Below are positions 1 to 5,890 of a stretch of DNA of 8,532 bases, piece by piece. Numbering within the stretch: position 1 is the first letter of the stretch; each line of letters opens with the position of its first letter. The DNA lies in assembly GCA_014729205.1 (NCBI GenBank), contig WJKG01000363.1, forward strand, positions 1 to 8,532, read 5' to 3'. Origin of the DNA: a candidate division GN15 bacterium. GTDB taxonomy: Bacteria > Zixibacteria > MSB-5A5 > GN15 > FEB-12. The translations under genes were made by a program, and so were the position numbers. Under the pieces are notes generated by a model. The model did no database searches, was not told the origin of the DNA, and saw only the letters and a program-made list of their open reading frames with translations.

Positions 1-2
1 AT

Positions 3-1652
3 ACCGGACGCATCCCCGTCTGGGATCCCGAAGGCACCGGCGATACCGGCTCCATTAAGATGACTGGCAAAGGTCACATCCTCATTGTCACCGATGAAGA
101 TTTCTCCGGCCCGCTGCTGCAGTCACTGCTTGAGCGCGACGACTACCAGGTCACCGTGACCGATTCCGCTGATGACGCGATTGATCTGATCGGCGACACA
201 CGTTTCCACACCGTGTTCATCAAGGACACCGTCAGTGGCGACTACATCGACCTTATAGACCGTGTTCGCAAGATCTCACCAGGCACAGTGGTTCGCTATT
301 ATGAGTCCTCGTCCTCGCTCATTCTTCACGAGGACGCCGTCAGCACCGAACGAGAACTCCTCCTGCAAAACCTGGAGCTGTTCACGTCGCTCCTGTCGAC
401 TCGGTCCAATATGGAAATCAACCACTCGGGGACGGTTGGCGAGTACGTCGATCGCCTCTGCCAGAAGCTCAAGATTCCGGAAAAAGAGCGCCTGATGATC
501 GCCAATGCCGGCTACCTGCACGATCTGGCCAAGTTCTACTACCAGACCGATGAAAGCCGGGACTATCGCGAGGTGATCAACCTTACCATCAAGCTACTGA
601 CCTCGCTCAACTACTCCCCGGTAGCAATCGAAATGCTGCGCTCCATGTACATCAACCTCGGCGGCAAGTATCGCAAACGTCTGCCGATAGAAGTGCTCGG
701 CGGCAACATCCTGACCATCGTCGACCTGTTCTGCGACAACGTGCCGCTGGATCAGCGTCTCTCGCTGGACAAGTTCGATGCCATCAAACGTAAATTCCGG
801 GACCTGTCAGGCAAGCTGTTCCTGACCGAGGTGGTGGAGGCCTTCATCGGCATGATTCAGGATGATATCCTCAAGGTGCACGCTTCCGATAAGTTCGGCC
901 AGATCATGCTCTTCGGCAATATCCAGCAGAAGCTTGGCTCCGTCGAAATGCGCCTCAAGAACGAAGGCTATAACGTCATCTGCGAGTCCTCACCCGAAGC
1001 GCTGGTCGAACTCTACCTCCGCAGCCAACCCGACATGCTGGTGCTAATGCTCGATGGCGACCCCGACAGCATCGTCGAATTCATCGACCGGCTTGCCGCC
1101 GACAATGTCAATCTCCGCAATGTCCCCACCTTCCTGCTGGTGCCCGCCGATGCTACTTCGCGCCTGACCGAACTCTTCGAGCGCGGAATCGAGGACATTA
1201 TTGCGCACGACGTCAACATCGACTTTTTGCTGATCAAGATGCAGAAGATCCGCGCGCAGGCAGAGGAACAGGCCCGTGCCCAGCGACAGACCATCGAAAA
1301 CCAGTCCGGATCACGCGGTCGCTTGTCTGATATGAACCTGATCGATCTCCTGCAGGCCCTCGGACCCAGCCGCAAGACTGCCAAGCTTACCCTGACTAAC
1401 AAGGATCGTACCGAGGAGCTGATCATGTTCCTGGCCAAGGGCCAGATCCACTATGCACGATGCGGCGAGAAAGTCGGCCCCGAGGCCGTCTACGACGCGA
1501 TCTCCTGGTCGCAGGGACACTGGCTGGTCGAACCGGTTCAAAGCGAAGAACTCCCCGAGCCCAACAACGAGCTCTCCAATGAGTCCATCCTCATGGAAGG
1601 CTGCCGCCTGCTTGACGAAGCCCGGCGCGAGGGAGAGGAAACAACCCCGTAA
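3..1652 (+). CDS. Multidomain signalling protein: degenerate receiver, degenerate HD-GYP, receiver-like and PATAN (DUF4388) domains; 5' partial
   Basis: Residues are counted from the Met at base 60. A CheY-like receiver covers about 5-105, with acidic residues D12-D14 but Lys55-Asp56 where the phosphoacceptor region falls. An HD-GYP-like domain follows at about 100-270: it keeps H122, the H154-D155 pair and D222, but has no HH pair, and the GYP loop reads GGKYR (201-205), so c-di-GMP hydrolysis is unlikely. A second receiver-like domain (about 280-397) has Met330 near the usual Asp position. A PATAN/DUF4388 domain, typical of regulators in gliding and delta-type bacteria, spans about 419-492. 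The likely role is cytoplasmic signal integration through protein contacts rather than catalysis. The reading frame stays open from base 60 to the left edge with the codon bias of the gene, and the ATG at 60 has no Shine-Dalgarno sequence, so the true start probably lies upstream. The partner is unknown. Confidence 0.82.
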   Translation, partial: TGRIPVWDPEGTGDTGSIKMTGKGHILIVTDEDFSGPLLQSLLERDDYQVTVTDSADDAIDLIGDTRFHTVFIKDTVSGDYIDLIDRVRKISPGTVVRYYESSSSLILHEDAVSTERELLLQNLELFTSLLSTRSNMEINHSGTVGEYVDRLCQKLKIPEKERLMIANAGYLHDLAKFYYQTDESRDYREVINLTIKLLTSLNYSPVAIEMLRSMYINLGGKYRKRLPIEVLGGNILTIVDLFCDNVPLDQRLSLDKFDAIKRKFRDLSGKLFLTEVVEAFIGMIQDDILKVHASDKFGQIMLFGNIQQKLGSVEMRLKNEGYNVICESSPEALVELYLRSQPDMLVLMLDGDPDSIVEFIDRLAADNVNLRNVPTFLLVPADATSRLTELFERGIEDIIAHDVNIDFLLIKMQKIRAQAEEQARAQRQTIENQSGSRGRLSDMNLIDLLQALGPSRKTAKLTLTNKDRTEELIMFLAKGQIHYARCGEKVGPEAVYDAISWSQGHWLVEPVQSEELPEPNNELSNESILMEGCRLLDEARREGEETTP

Positions 1653-1679
1653 TCAGGTTATGTTCGTAGCCGCGCGGGC

Positions 1680-1707
1680 GGGAACTCAGGCCCGGTGAAT
1701 TCGTTAT
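1680..1707 (+). promoter_or_regulatory. Candidate ECF-sigma promoter upstream of rpmA
   Basis: GGGAAC at 1680-1685 is followed by 17 bases and then GTTAT at 1703-1707. The GGAAC-type -35 and GTT-type -10 are the hallmark of ECF sigma promoters of the SigR/RpoE kind. The same pair, with an 18-base spacer, precedes the sigma-factor operon of this window. Transcription would begin near 1712-1715 and give an rpmA leader of about 140 bases. The spacer is one base shorter than at the sigma operon, which weakens the case. Confidence 0.45.
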
Positions 1708-1778
1708 AAATTCCACAGCCCCAGCAAGTTGACAAAAGGGCTTGCGCGCCATGCGAATTTGACTATCTTACAGGGCTG

Positions 1779-1807
1779 TAGCTATCGCCCATGTGGGCGA
1801 TAAGCTA
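1779..1807 (+). promoter_or_regulatory. Strong stem-loop in the rpmA leader
   Basis: Bases 1779-1790 pair with 1795-1807 to give 12 base pairs around an ATGT loop, with one bulged A at 1803. The core TATCGCCC/GGGCGATA is perfect. No T-run follows, so it is not a standard intrinsic terminator. It ends 46 bases before the rpmA start codon. It could be an RNA-stability element, an autoregulatory site for a ribosomal protein, or an operator for a dimeric protein; the sequence does not say which. Confidence 0.5.
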
Positions 1808-1842
1808 TCTATAGGCACGAAAAGAATGAACGATTGAACCAT

Positions 1843-1848
1843 AGAGGT
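1843..1848 (+). promoter_or_regulatory. Ribosome binding site deciding the rpmA start
   Basis: AGAGGT lies five bases before the ATG at 1854. It would be only two bases from the in-frame GTG at 1851, so it supports ATG 1854. That choice gives the canonical L27 N-terminus MAHKKG. Confidence 0.7.
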
Positions 1849-1853
1849 TTGTG

Positions 1854-2120
1854 ATGGCTCACAAGAAAGGTGTCGGTTCCTCCAAGAACGGTCGCGACAG
1901 CAATGCGCAGCGACGGGGGACCAAAGTCTTCTCCGGTCAGGCCATTCCCGCCGGATCCATCATCGTCCGCCAGTGCGGTACCCGGATCCGCCCCGGCCAG
2001 AATGTCGGCATCGGCCGCGATAACACGCTCTTCTCCAAGATCGATGGTATCGTCAAGTTCGAACGCATAGGCAAGAGCGGCAAGCGCGTATCTGTCTACG
2101 GACCGGAGGCTCAGGCGTAA
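1854..2120 (+). CDS. rpmA: 50S ribosomal protein L27
   Basis: The 88-residue product matches bacterial L27 over its whole length: MAHKKGVGSSKNGRDS at the N-terminus, then VRQCGTRIRPGQNVGIGRD, TLFSKIDG and VKFER. L27 is part of the large ribosomal subunit, and its flexible N-terminal tail reaches the peptidyl-transferase centre. There is no N-terminal extension of the kind that Firmicutes remove by Prp cleavage. The start is ATG 1854, chosen from the family N-terminus and the well-placed AGAGGT; a GTG at 1851 would add only one Met. In most bacteria rpmA follows rplU (L21), but here a signalling gene lies upstream and rplU is absent. The gene has its own long leader and its own terminator, so it looks monocistronic. 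Confidence 0.97.
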   Translation: MAHKKGVGSSKNGRDSNAQRRGTKVFSGQAIPAGSIIVRQCGTRIRPGQNVGIGRDNTLFSKIDGIVKFERIGKSGKRVSVYGPEAQA

Positions 2121-2145
2121 GACCAGAGCAAAGATTCTCAGTAAG

Positions 2146-2174
2146 AAGGCGTCGCAATCAGCGGCGCCTTTTTT
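2146..2174 (+). terminator. Intrinsic terminator of rpmA
   Basis: AAGGCGTCGC (2146-2155) pairs over ten positions, one of them a T-G wobble, with GCGGCGCCTT (2161-2170) around the loop AATCA. A run of six T (2169-2174) follows. It lies 25 bases after the rpmA stop codon and separates rpmA from the helicase gene. Confidence 0.9.
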
Positions 2175-2224
2175 CGTGTCATGGCGAGAGAGCCAGCCAA
2201 CAGCCACCTCAAACCGGATAATGA

Positions 2225-2252
2225 TTGCATCTTAAGCCCCTGCCACTATTAT
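2225..2252 (+). promoter_or_regulatory. Candidate housekeeping promoter of pcrA
   Basis: TTGCAT (2225-2230), a 16-base spacer and TATTAT (2247-2252) resemble a sigma-70-type promoter with a weak -35 (three of six) and a good -10 (five of six). Transcription would start about seven bases downstream, at or next to the ATG at 2260, implying a leaderless or nearly leaderless mRNA. It lies after the rpmA terminator, where a new promoter is needed. Confidence 0.4.
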
Positions 2253-2259
2253 GGGGGGC

Positions 2260-4470
2260 ATGGACAGACTACTGAAAGACCTCAATGAAGCCCAACTCGA
2301 GGCTGTCACGGCCACCGAAGGCCCCCTGCTGGTCATCGCCGGCGCCGGATCCGGCAAAACCCGCGTTCTCACCCGACGCCTTGCCCATATCCTCCGCCAG
2401 CGTCTCGCTCAGCCTCACCAGGTGCTGGCCGTCACCTTCACCAACAAAGCCGCCGGAGAAATGCGCGAGCGCGTCCGCGAACTGCTGGGTACCGATGTCC
2501 CCGGACTGACCGTCTCTACCTTCCACTCCTTCTGCGCCCGGTTGCTCAGGCGCGAGGCCGAGTCGATCGGCTACACCAAAGATTACACCATCTTCGATGC
2601 CGACGATGCCCGCACCCTCGTCAAAAACTGCATCAACGATCTCGGCCTCTCAGGCAGCCAGTTCTCGCCGCGAGCTCAAATTCGCAAGATCTCCGATGCC
2701 AAGAACAAGCTGATCACCGCGGAGGAGTTCGCCTCTCGTGCCTCGGGCTACTTTGAGTCAACCACCGCCAAGATCTACCGTCGATACGAGCAACGCCTCC
2801 GCCAGTGCAACGCCATGGACTTCGACGATCTCCTCGTCAACGCCGTCATCCTCCTGCGCGAGAAGCACGATATCGGCCAGCACTACCGTCAGCGCTTTCA
2901 GTACCTCATGGTCGATGAGTACCAGGACACCAATCATGTACAGTATCTGCTGCTCAAGAATCTCGTTGGTGAGCACAACAACATCTGCGTCGTCGGCGAT
3001 GAAGATCAGTCAATCTACGGCTGGCGTGGTGCGGACATCCGTAATATCCTGGATTTCGAAAAGGACTTCGCCGGGGCAAAGATAATCAAGCTGGAGCAGA
3101 ACTACCGCTCGACCGCCATCATCCTCAAGGCGGCCGGCGCTGTCATTCGAAACAACCAGGCCCGCAAGGACAAGACCCTCTGGACGGCCATCGACGGCGG
3201 CGACAATGTCAACTACATGCTGGTCGACTCCGCCGATGAAGAGGCCTCCGAGGTCGTGGCGAAAATCGACGCGATGCGCGAGGCCGTTCCGGTCAACCAG
3301 ATGGTTATCCTTTACCGCACCAATGCCCAGTCACGCGCCTTCGAGGAACACCTCAGGCGACGAGCCATACCATACCAGATCATCGGCGGTGTCGGTTTCT
3401 ACGAGCGCCGCGAGATCAAGGATATCCTGGCCTATCTGCGCCTGCTGGTCAACCCGAAAGACGACGTGTCCTTCGCCCGTGTCGTCAATTTTCCCAAACG
3501 CGGCATCGGCGCCAAGACGCTTCAGGATATGGCGCTGCTCGCACGCGAGACGGATCAATCATGGTACCAGGTAGCCACCAGGTGGCATGAATACGATCTG
3601 CTCGCTTCTCGAGGCAAGCGTCTGAAACCCTTCGTCGAACTGATCGAGAAATACCGCGAACAGGCCGACTCACGCCCAACCGATCTGCTGGTTCAGGATC
3701 TGATCGATGAACTCAACATCCTCCAGGAGTATCGCCAGGAGGACGAAATACAGGGACAGACACGCGTGGAGAACGTCGAGGCGTTTATTGAGGGTGTCGC
3801 CGAGTACTCGGCCCAGAATCCCGAGGCGACTCTCGTCGACTACCTCTCCGAAATCTCCCTGTATACTGACCTGGAATCCTACGAGGAGGACGAACCCGCC
3901 ATCCCCCTGATGACCATCCACTCCGCCAAAGGACTGGAATACGATATCGTCTTTCTGGTCGGACTCGAGGAAGGCCTCTTCCCGCTGGCCCGGGCCACCG
4001 AGGACCCCTCGCAACTCGAAGAAGAACGCCGCCTGTTCTACGTCGCTGCCACCCGCGCCCGCAAACGCCTCATTCTCAGTTCCGCTACCACCCGTCATCG
4101 CTTCGGGGTAGTAGAGTCTATTCCTTCGCGCTTTGTCGAAGAGCTGCCTATTGACCTGGTAGAGCGTATCGATCGCCGCACTGGACGCACTGCCGTGAGC
4201 AACACCCCGGCCGAGTCACTCTCCTTCTTTGGCCCCCGCCACCAGACTCGAAGATCGCCTCGCCAGGAACAACCGAAGGGTGTCCACTACGAGTTCGAAG
4301 GCGAAGAGCAGTTCCGCCCGGGACGAATCGTCCAGCATCCCACCTTCGGACGCGGCAAGATCGTCAATACCGAGGGCTTCGGAGAGTCTCTGCGAATGGA
4401 AATCATGTTTACCGGCGCCGGTCTCAAGAAGATCATGGCCAAGTACGCCAAACTTCGAGTGGTGGGCTAA
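2260..4470 (+). CDS. pcrA: ATP-dependent 3'-5' DNA helicase, PcrA/UvrD family
   Basis: This is a full-length (736 aa) superfamily 1A helicase acting in DNA repair, replication restart and transcription-coupled repair. Residues are counted from Met 2260. The Q-motif region LNEAQLEAV is followed by Walker A AGAGSGKT (27-34), motif Ia FTNKAAGEM (60-68), motif II VDEYQDTN (218-225), motif III GDEDQSIYGWRGAD (246-259), motif IV QNYRS (280-284), motif V IHSAKGLEYD (553-562) and motif VI RLFYVAATRARKRL (591-604). The C-terminal segment (about 685-736, GRIVQHPTFGRGKIV) is the Tudor-like fold that contacts RNA polymerase in PcrA. ATG 2260 gives the usual PcrA N-terminus (MDRLL..LNEAQLEAV); an in-frame ATG at 2251 would add MGG. 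Neither start has a properly spaced Shine-Dalgarno sequence. It converges on the DCC gene with a gap of only 23 bases. All helicase motifs look intact. Confidence 0.95.
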   Translation: MDRLLKDLNEAQLEAVTATEGPLLVIAGAGSGKTRVLTRRLAHILRQRLAQPHQVLAVTFTNKAAGEMRERVRELLGTDVPGLTVSTFHSFCARLLRREAESIGYTKDYTIFDADDARTLVKNCINDLGLSGSQFSPRAQIRKISDAKNKLITAEEFASRASGYFESTTAKIYRRYEQRLRQCNAMDFDDLLVNAVILLREKHDIGQHYRQRFQYLMVDEYQDTNHVQYLLLKNLVGEHNNICVVGDEDQSIYGWRGADIRNILDFEKDFAGAKIIKLEQNYRSTAIILKAAGAVIRNNQARKDKTLWTAIDGGDNVNYMLVDSADEEASEVVAKIDAMREAVPVNQMVILYRTNAQSRAFEEHLRRRAIPYQIIGGVGFYERREIKDILAYLRLLVNPKDDVSFARVVNFPKRGIGAKTLQDMALLARETDQSWYQVATRWHEYDLLASRGKRLKPFVELIEKYREQADSRPTDLLVQDLIDELNILQEYRQEDEIQGQTRVENVEAFIEGVAEYSAQNPEATLVDYLSEISLYTDLESYEEDEPAIPLMTIHSAKGLEYDIVFLVGLEEGLFPLARATEDPSQLEEERRLFYVAATRARKRLILSSATTRHRFGVVESIPSRFVEELPIDLVERIDRRTGRTAVSNTPAESLSFFGPRHQTRRSPRQEQPKGVHYEFEGEEQFRPGRIVQHPTFGRGKIVNTEGFGESLRMEIMFTGAGLKKIMAKYAKLRVVG

Positions 4471-4493
4471 ATGGGAAGAGGGGAGAGGCTCAC

Positions 4494-4877
4494 CTAACCC
4501 TGCTGCGGGCTCGGCAGCCTCAATACACGAGACAACAACTGCCGATTCCGCGCCACCCAACGGTAAATCCAGCGAGCAACCGTCCGAACCCCCGGAAGCA
4601 TCACCAGTTTCCCCAGCCACCGCGAGCGGGGAAACATAGCAGCCACCGTCGCGACCGCATCAGCACCGCGAATGATCTTTCGGTCCGGCGTAATCAGGTG
4701 GACCTCCTCATGAAGCCGATCCCGATCCGGCAACTGGATATCGTCCGGCAGTCTCTCTTCCGCCTCGGAAAGTCCGACCTTTCTCACAATCCCCAGTTTG
4801 TCCAGTTTCCTCAGCCGGTCGATACTCTCACGGCAGACCGGGCAATTATCGTCATATATCAGAGTGAACGAATTCAT
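4494..4877 (-). CDS. DCC-family (DUF393) thiol-disulfide-oxidoreductase-like protein
   Basis: The 127-residue product begins MNSFTLIYDDNCPVCRESI, the thioredoxin-like first strand with the D-x-x-C-P-x-C signature (C12 and C15) that defines the DCC/DUF393 family. A later stretch (HLITPDRKIIRGADAVATV) matches the family's second half. The C-terminus is basic and rich in Trp/Arg (WIYRWVARNRQLL). Family members are predicted to be thiol-disulfide oxidoreductases, but the true substrate is usually unknown. The frame extends upstream to a TTG at 4976, but that extension runs through an apparent promoter and does not look like the family, so the ATG at 4877 is preferred. There is no clear ribosome binding site. 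The gene is convergent with pcrA and divergent from the sigma operon, and a candidate sigma-dependent promoter lies directly upstream. Confidence 0.85.
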   Translation of the reverse strand: MNSFTLIYDDNCPVCRESIDRLRKLDKLGIVRKVGLSEAEERLPDDIQLPDRDRLHEEVHLITPDRKIIRGADAVATVAAMFPRSRWLGKLVMLPGVRTVARWIYRWVARNRQLLSRVLRLPSPQQG

Positions 4878-4885
4878 ACCTATGT

Positions 4886-4916
4886 GTATAACAATAACCA
4901 CGTCGGCGACGTTCAC
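4886..4916 (-). promoter_or_regulatory. Candidate ECF-sigma promoter of the DCC gene
   Basis: On the minus strand GTGAAC (4916-4911), 18 bases and GTTATAC (4892-4886) reproduce the motif upstream of the sigma operon with one mismatch in the -35 (T for G). The same -10 region also reads as an extended sigma-70 -10 (TGT plus TATACA, 4893-4885), so either polymerase form might use it. The start point would lie a few bases before, or at, the ATG at 4877, giving a very short leader. Confidence 0.4.
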
Positions 4917-5216
4917 CAACAGGACCGACAAACAGGATCGAATAGGTATATATTGACGCCCGTATGGCAGCGCCAAAAACAGGATAATCGAGAGCTGTTA
5001 GTCGATGATAAGTAATTGTCAGATGGGTAGTTGTATGCTCGAAACGAGGACCTTGTCAGGCGTCGATGCCAGGCACGATTTTTCTTGTCCACGCTACCAA
5101 AACAGTTATCTTAGAGCGACCCGTGATTGCGGGCTGATGTGAACGATGATACTCTCGGGACAAGCAGGCCACCTCACCGCTATCACTTCCACAAATGTAA
5201 CTTATTGAACCTAAAC

Positions 5217-5246
5217 GGGAACCTACGGTTTGGTGAAGGTGTTATG
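5217..5246 (+). promoter_or_regulatory. Candidate autoregulatory ECF-sigma promoter of the sigma/anti-sigma operon
   Basis: GGGAAC (5217-5222), exactly 18 bases, then GTTATG (5241-5246). The SigR-type consensus is GGGAAT-N18-GTT, so only the last -35 base differs and the spacing is exact. ECF operons usually carry such a promoter for positive autoregulation, and this one lies 54 bases before the sigma start codon, in the expected place. Transcription would start near 5250. Confidence 0.7.
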
Positions 5247-5253
5247 CACGGTG

Positions 5254-5282
5254 AGCAAGGGCTTGCTTTACCGGCCGTAAAG
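5254..5282 (+). promoter_or_regulatory. Two overlapping small hairpins in the sigma-operon leader
   Basis: AGCAAG (5254-5259) can pair with CTTGCT (5262-5267), and CTTTAC (5266-5271) can pair with GTAAAG (5277-5282) around CGGCC. The two stems share bases 5266-5267, so their full forms compete. They end 17 bases before the start codon. Both are short, and the first has a loop too tight unless its inner pair opens. Confidence 0.3.
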
Positions 5283-5299
5283 AAAGAGATGAGACCTTG

Positions 5300-5890
5300 A
5301 TGGCCGATAGTAAAGCAAAAGACGATTTGAAAAAGCGCAAGACGTTCGAAGCTGAAGCGCTGCCGCACATGGATGCGCTGTATCGAACGGCCCTGCGAAT
5401 GACCAAGAACGAGAGCGATGCTCAGGATCTTGTTCAGGAGGCTTATGTAAAGGCATACCGCTTCTGGGATAAGTTCGAACTTGGATCGAACTGTCGGGCA
5501 TGGTTATTCAAAATCATGACCAACATCTTCATCAACGACTATCGGTCCAAGTCGCGCTCGCCCATGTCGGTCAATGTCGACGATGTCGACGATAACTACC
5601 TGTACGGTCAGTTGGCCAGCCTGGGCCCGGAGGACGATCCGGAGAAGCAGTTCTTTGCCAAGATATTTGATGATGACGTCAAGCAGGCGATTGAAGAGTT
5701 GCCTGATGATTTCAGGTTGGTTGTTGTCCTGTCGTTCCTTGAGGGCTTTTCCTACCAGGAGATCGCGGACATTGCCGATCTACAGCTGGGTACCGTTAAG
5801 TCGAGACTGCATAGGGGTCGGAAACTATTACAGAGAAAGCTGTATGATTATGCAGTGAGAAACGGTTTCATCAAGGAAAAGACAAAATGA
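5300..5890 (+). CDS. ECF (sigma-70 family, group 4) RNA polymerase sigma factor, SigR/RpoE-like
   Basis: The 196-residue protein has only the sigma2 and sigma4 domains, as in extracytoplasmic-function sigma factors. Region 2 spans about 18-86: ALPHMDALYRTALRMTKNES, DAQDLVQEAYVKAYRFWDKF and the promoter-melting stretch CRAWLFKIMTNIFINDYR. An acidic linker (91-115) follows. Region 4 spans about 125-185, with a helix-turn-helix at FSYQEIADIADLQLGTVKSR. The pattern LPHxDALYxxALRMT plus RAWLFxIxTNxxINxYR is that of the SigR (ECF12-like) group, which responds to thiol oxidation in actinobacteria. ATG 5300 is chosen over the TTG at 5297. Only a weak purine-rich stretch precedes it. The stop codon overlaps the start of the anti-sigma gene (ATGA), indicating translational coupling. 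A matching GGGAAC-N18-GTT promoter lies upstream, so autoregulation is likely. Confidence 0.93.
   Translation: MADSKAKDDLKKRKTFEAEALPHMDALYRTALRMTKNESDAQDLVQEAYVKAYRFWDKFELGSNCRAWLFKIMTNIFINDYRSKSRSPMSVNVDDVDDNYLYGQLASLGPEDDPEKQFFAKIFDDDVKQAIEELPDDFRLVVVLSFLEGFSYQEIADIADLQLGTVKSRLHRGRKLLQRKLYDYAVRNGFIKEKTK

Larger units (their letters stand above)
4878..5299 (+). other. Divergent intergenic control region between the DCC gene and the sigma operon
   Basis: This 422-base stretch has no convincing gene: the frames crossing it lack recognisable protein features and ribosome sites. It holds the candidate promoters described separately at each end. A further weak promoter-like pair in the middle reads TTGTCC (5085-5090), 16 bases, TATCTT (5107-5112). 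A short hairpin CCCG-TGATTG-CGGG lies near 5120-5133. The DNA is more AT-rich than the neighbouring genes. The remainder (about 4920-5080 and 5134-5210) shows nothing I can name. Confidence 0.6.

Noticed and set aside
1013..1438. Minus-strand open frame of 141 codons inside the first gene.
   Set aside because: Ser/Arg-rich shadow of a strongly coding plus-strand frame; no domain features.
1675..1696. Hairpin CGGGC...GCCCG after the first gene as a terminator.
   Set aside because: Only five pairs and no T-run; it overlaps the candidate ECF promoter and is probably incidental.
1697..1713. Inverted repeat GAATT...AATTC around the GTTATA box as an operator.
   Set aside because: Only five base pairs of AT-rich sequence; too short to support a specific protein-binding site.
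1729..1734. Perfect TTGACA upstream of rpmA as a -35 box.
   Set aside because: No -10-like hexamer follows at 16-18 bases (the region reads TGCGAA); the nearest AT-rich box, TATCTT at 1764, is 29 bases away.
3670..4098. Minus-strand open frame of 142 codons inside pcrA.
   Set aside because: It is antisense to conserved helicase motifs V and VI; its composition reflects the complementary strand of a GC3-rich gene.
4878..4976. N-terminal extension of the DCC protein from a TTG at 4976.
   Set aside because: The added 33 residues do not resemble the family, lack a ribosome site and cover a promoter-like region; MNSFTLIYDDNC is the normal family start.
4698..5015. Plus-strand open frame of 105 codons through the DCC gene and the intergenic region.
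   Set aside because: It lies antisense to a recognised gene for over half its length, has no recognisable domain and no ribosome site.
5052..5085. Repeat-rich stretch before the TTTTT run near 5080 as an intrinsic terminator.
   Set aside because: The possible stem (GGCGTCGATGCC) is a near-palindrome with no room for a loop, so no stable hairpin precedes the T-run.
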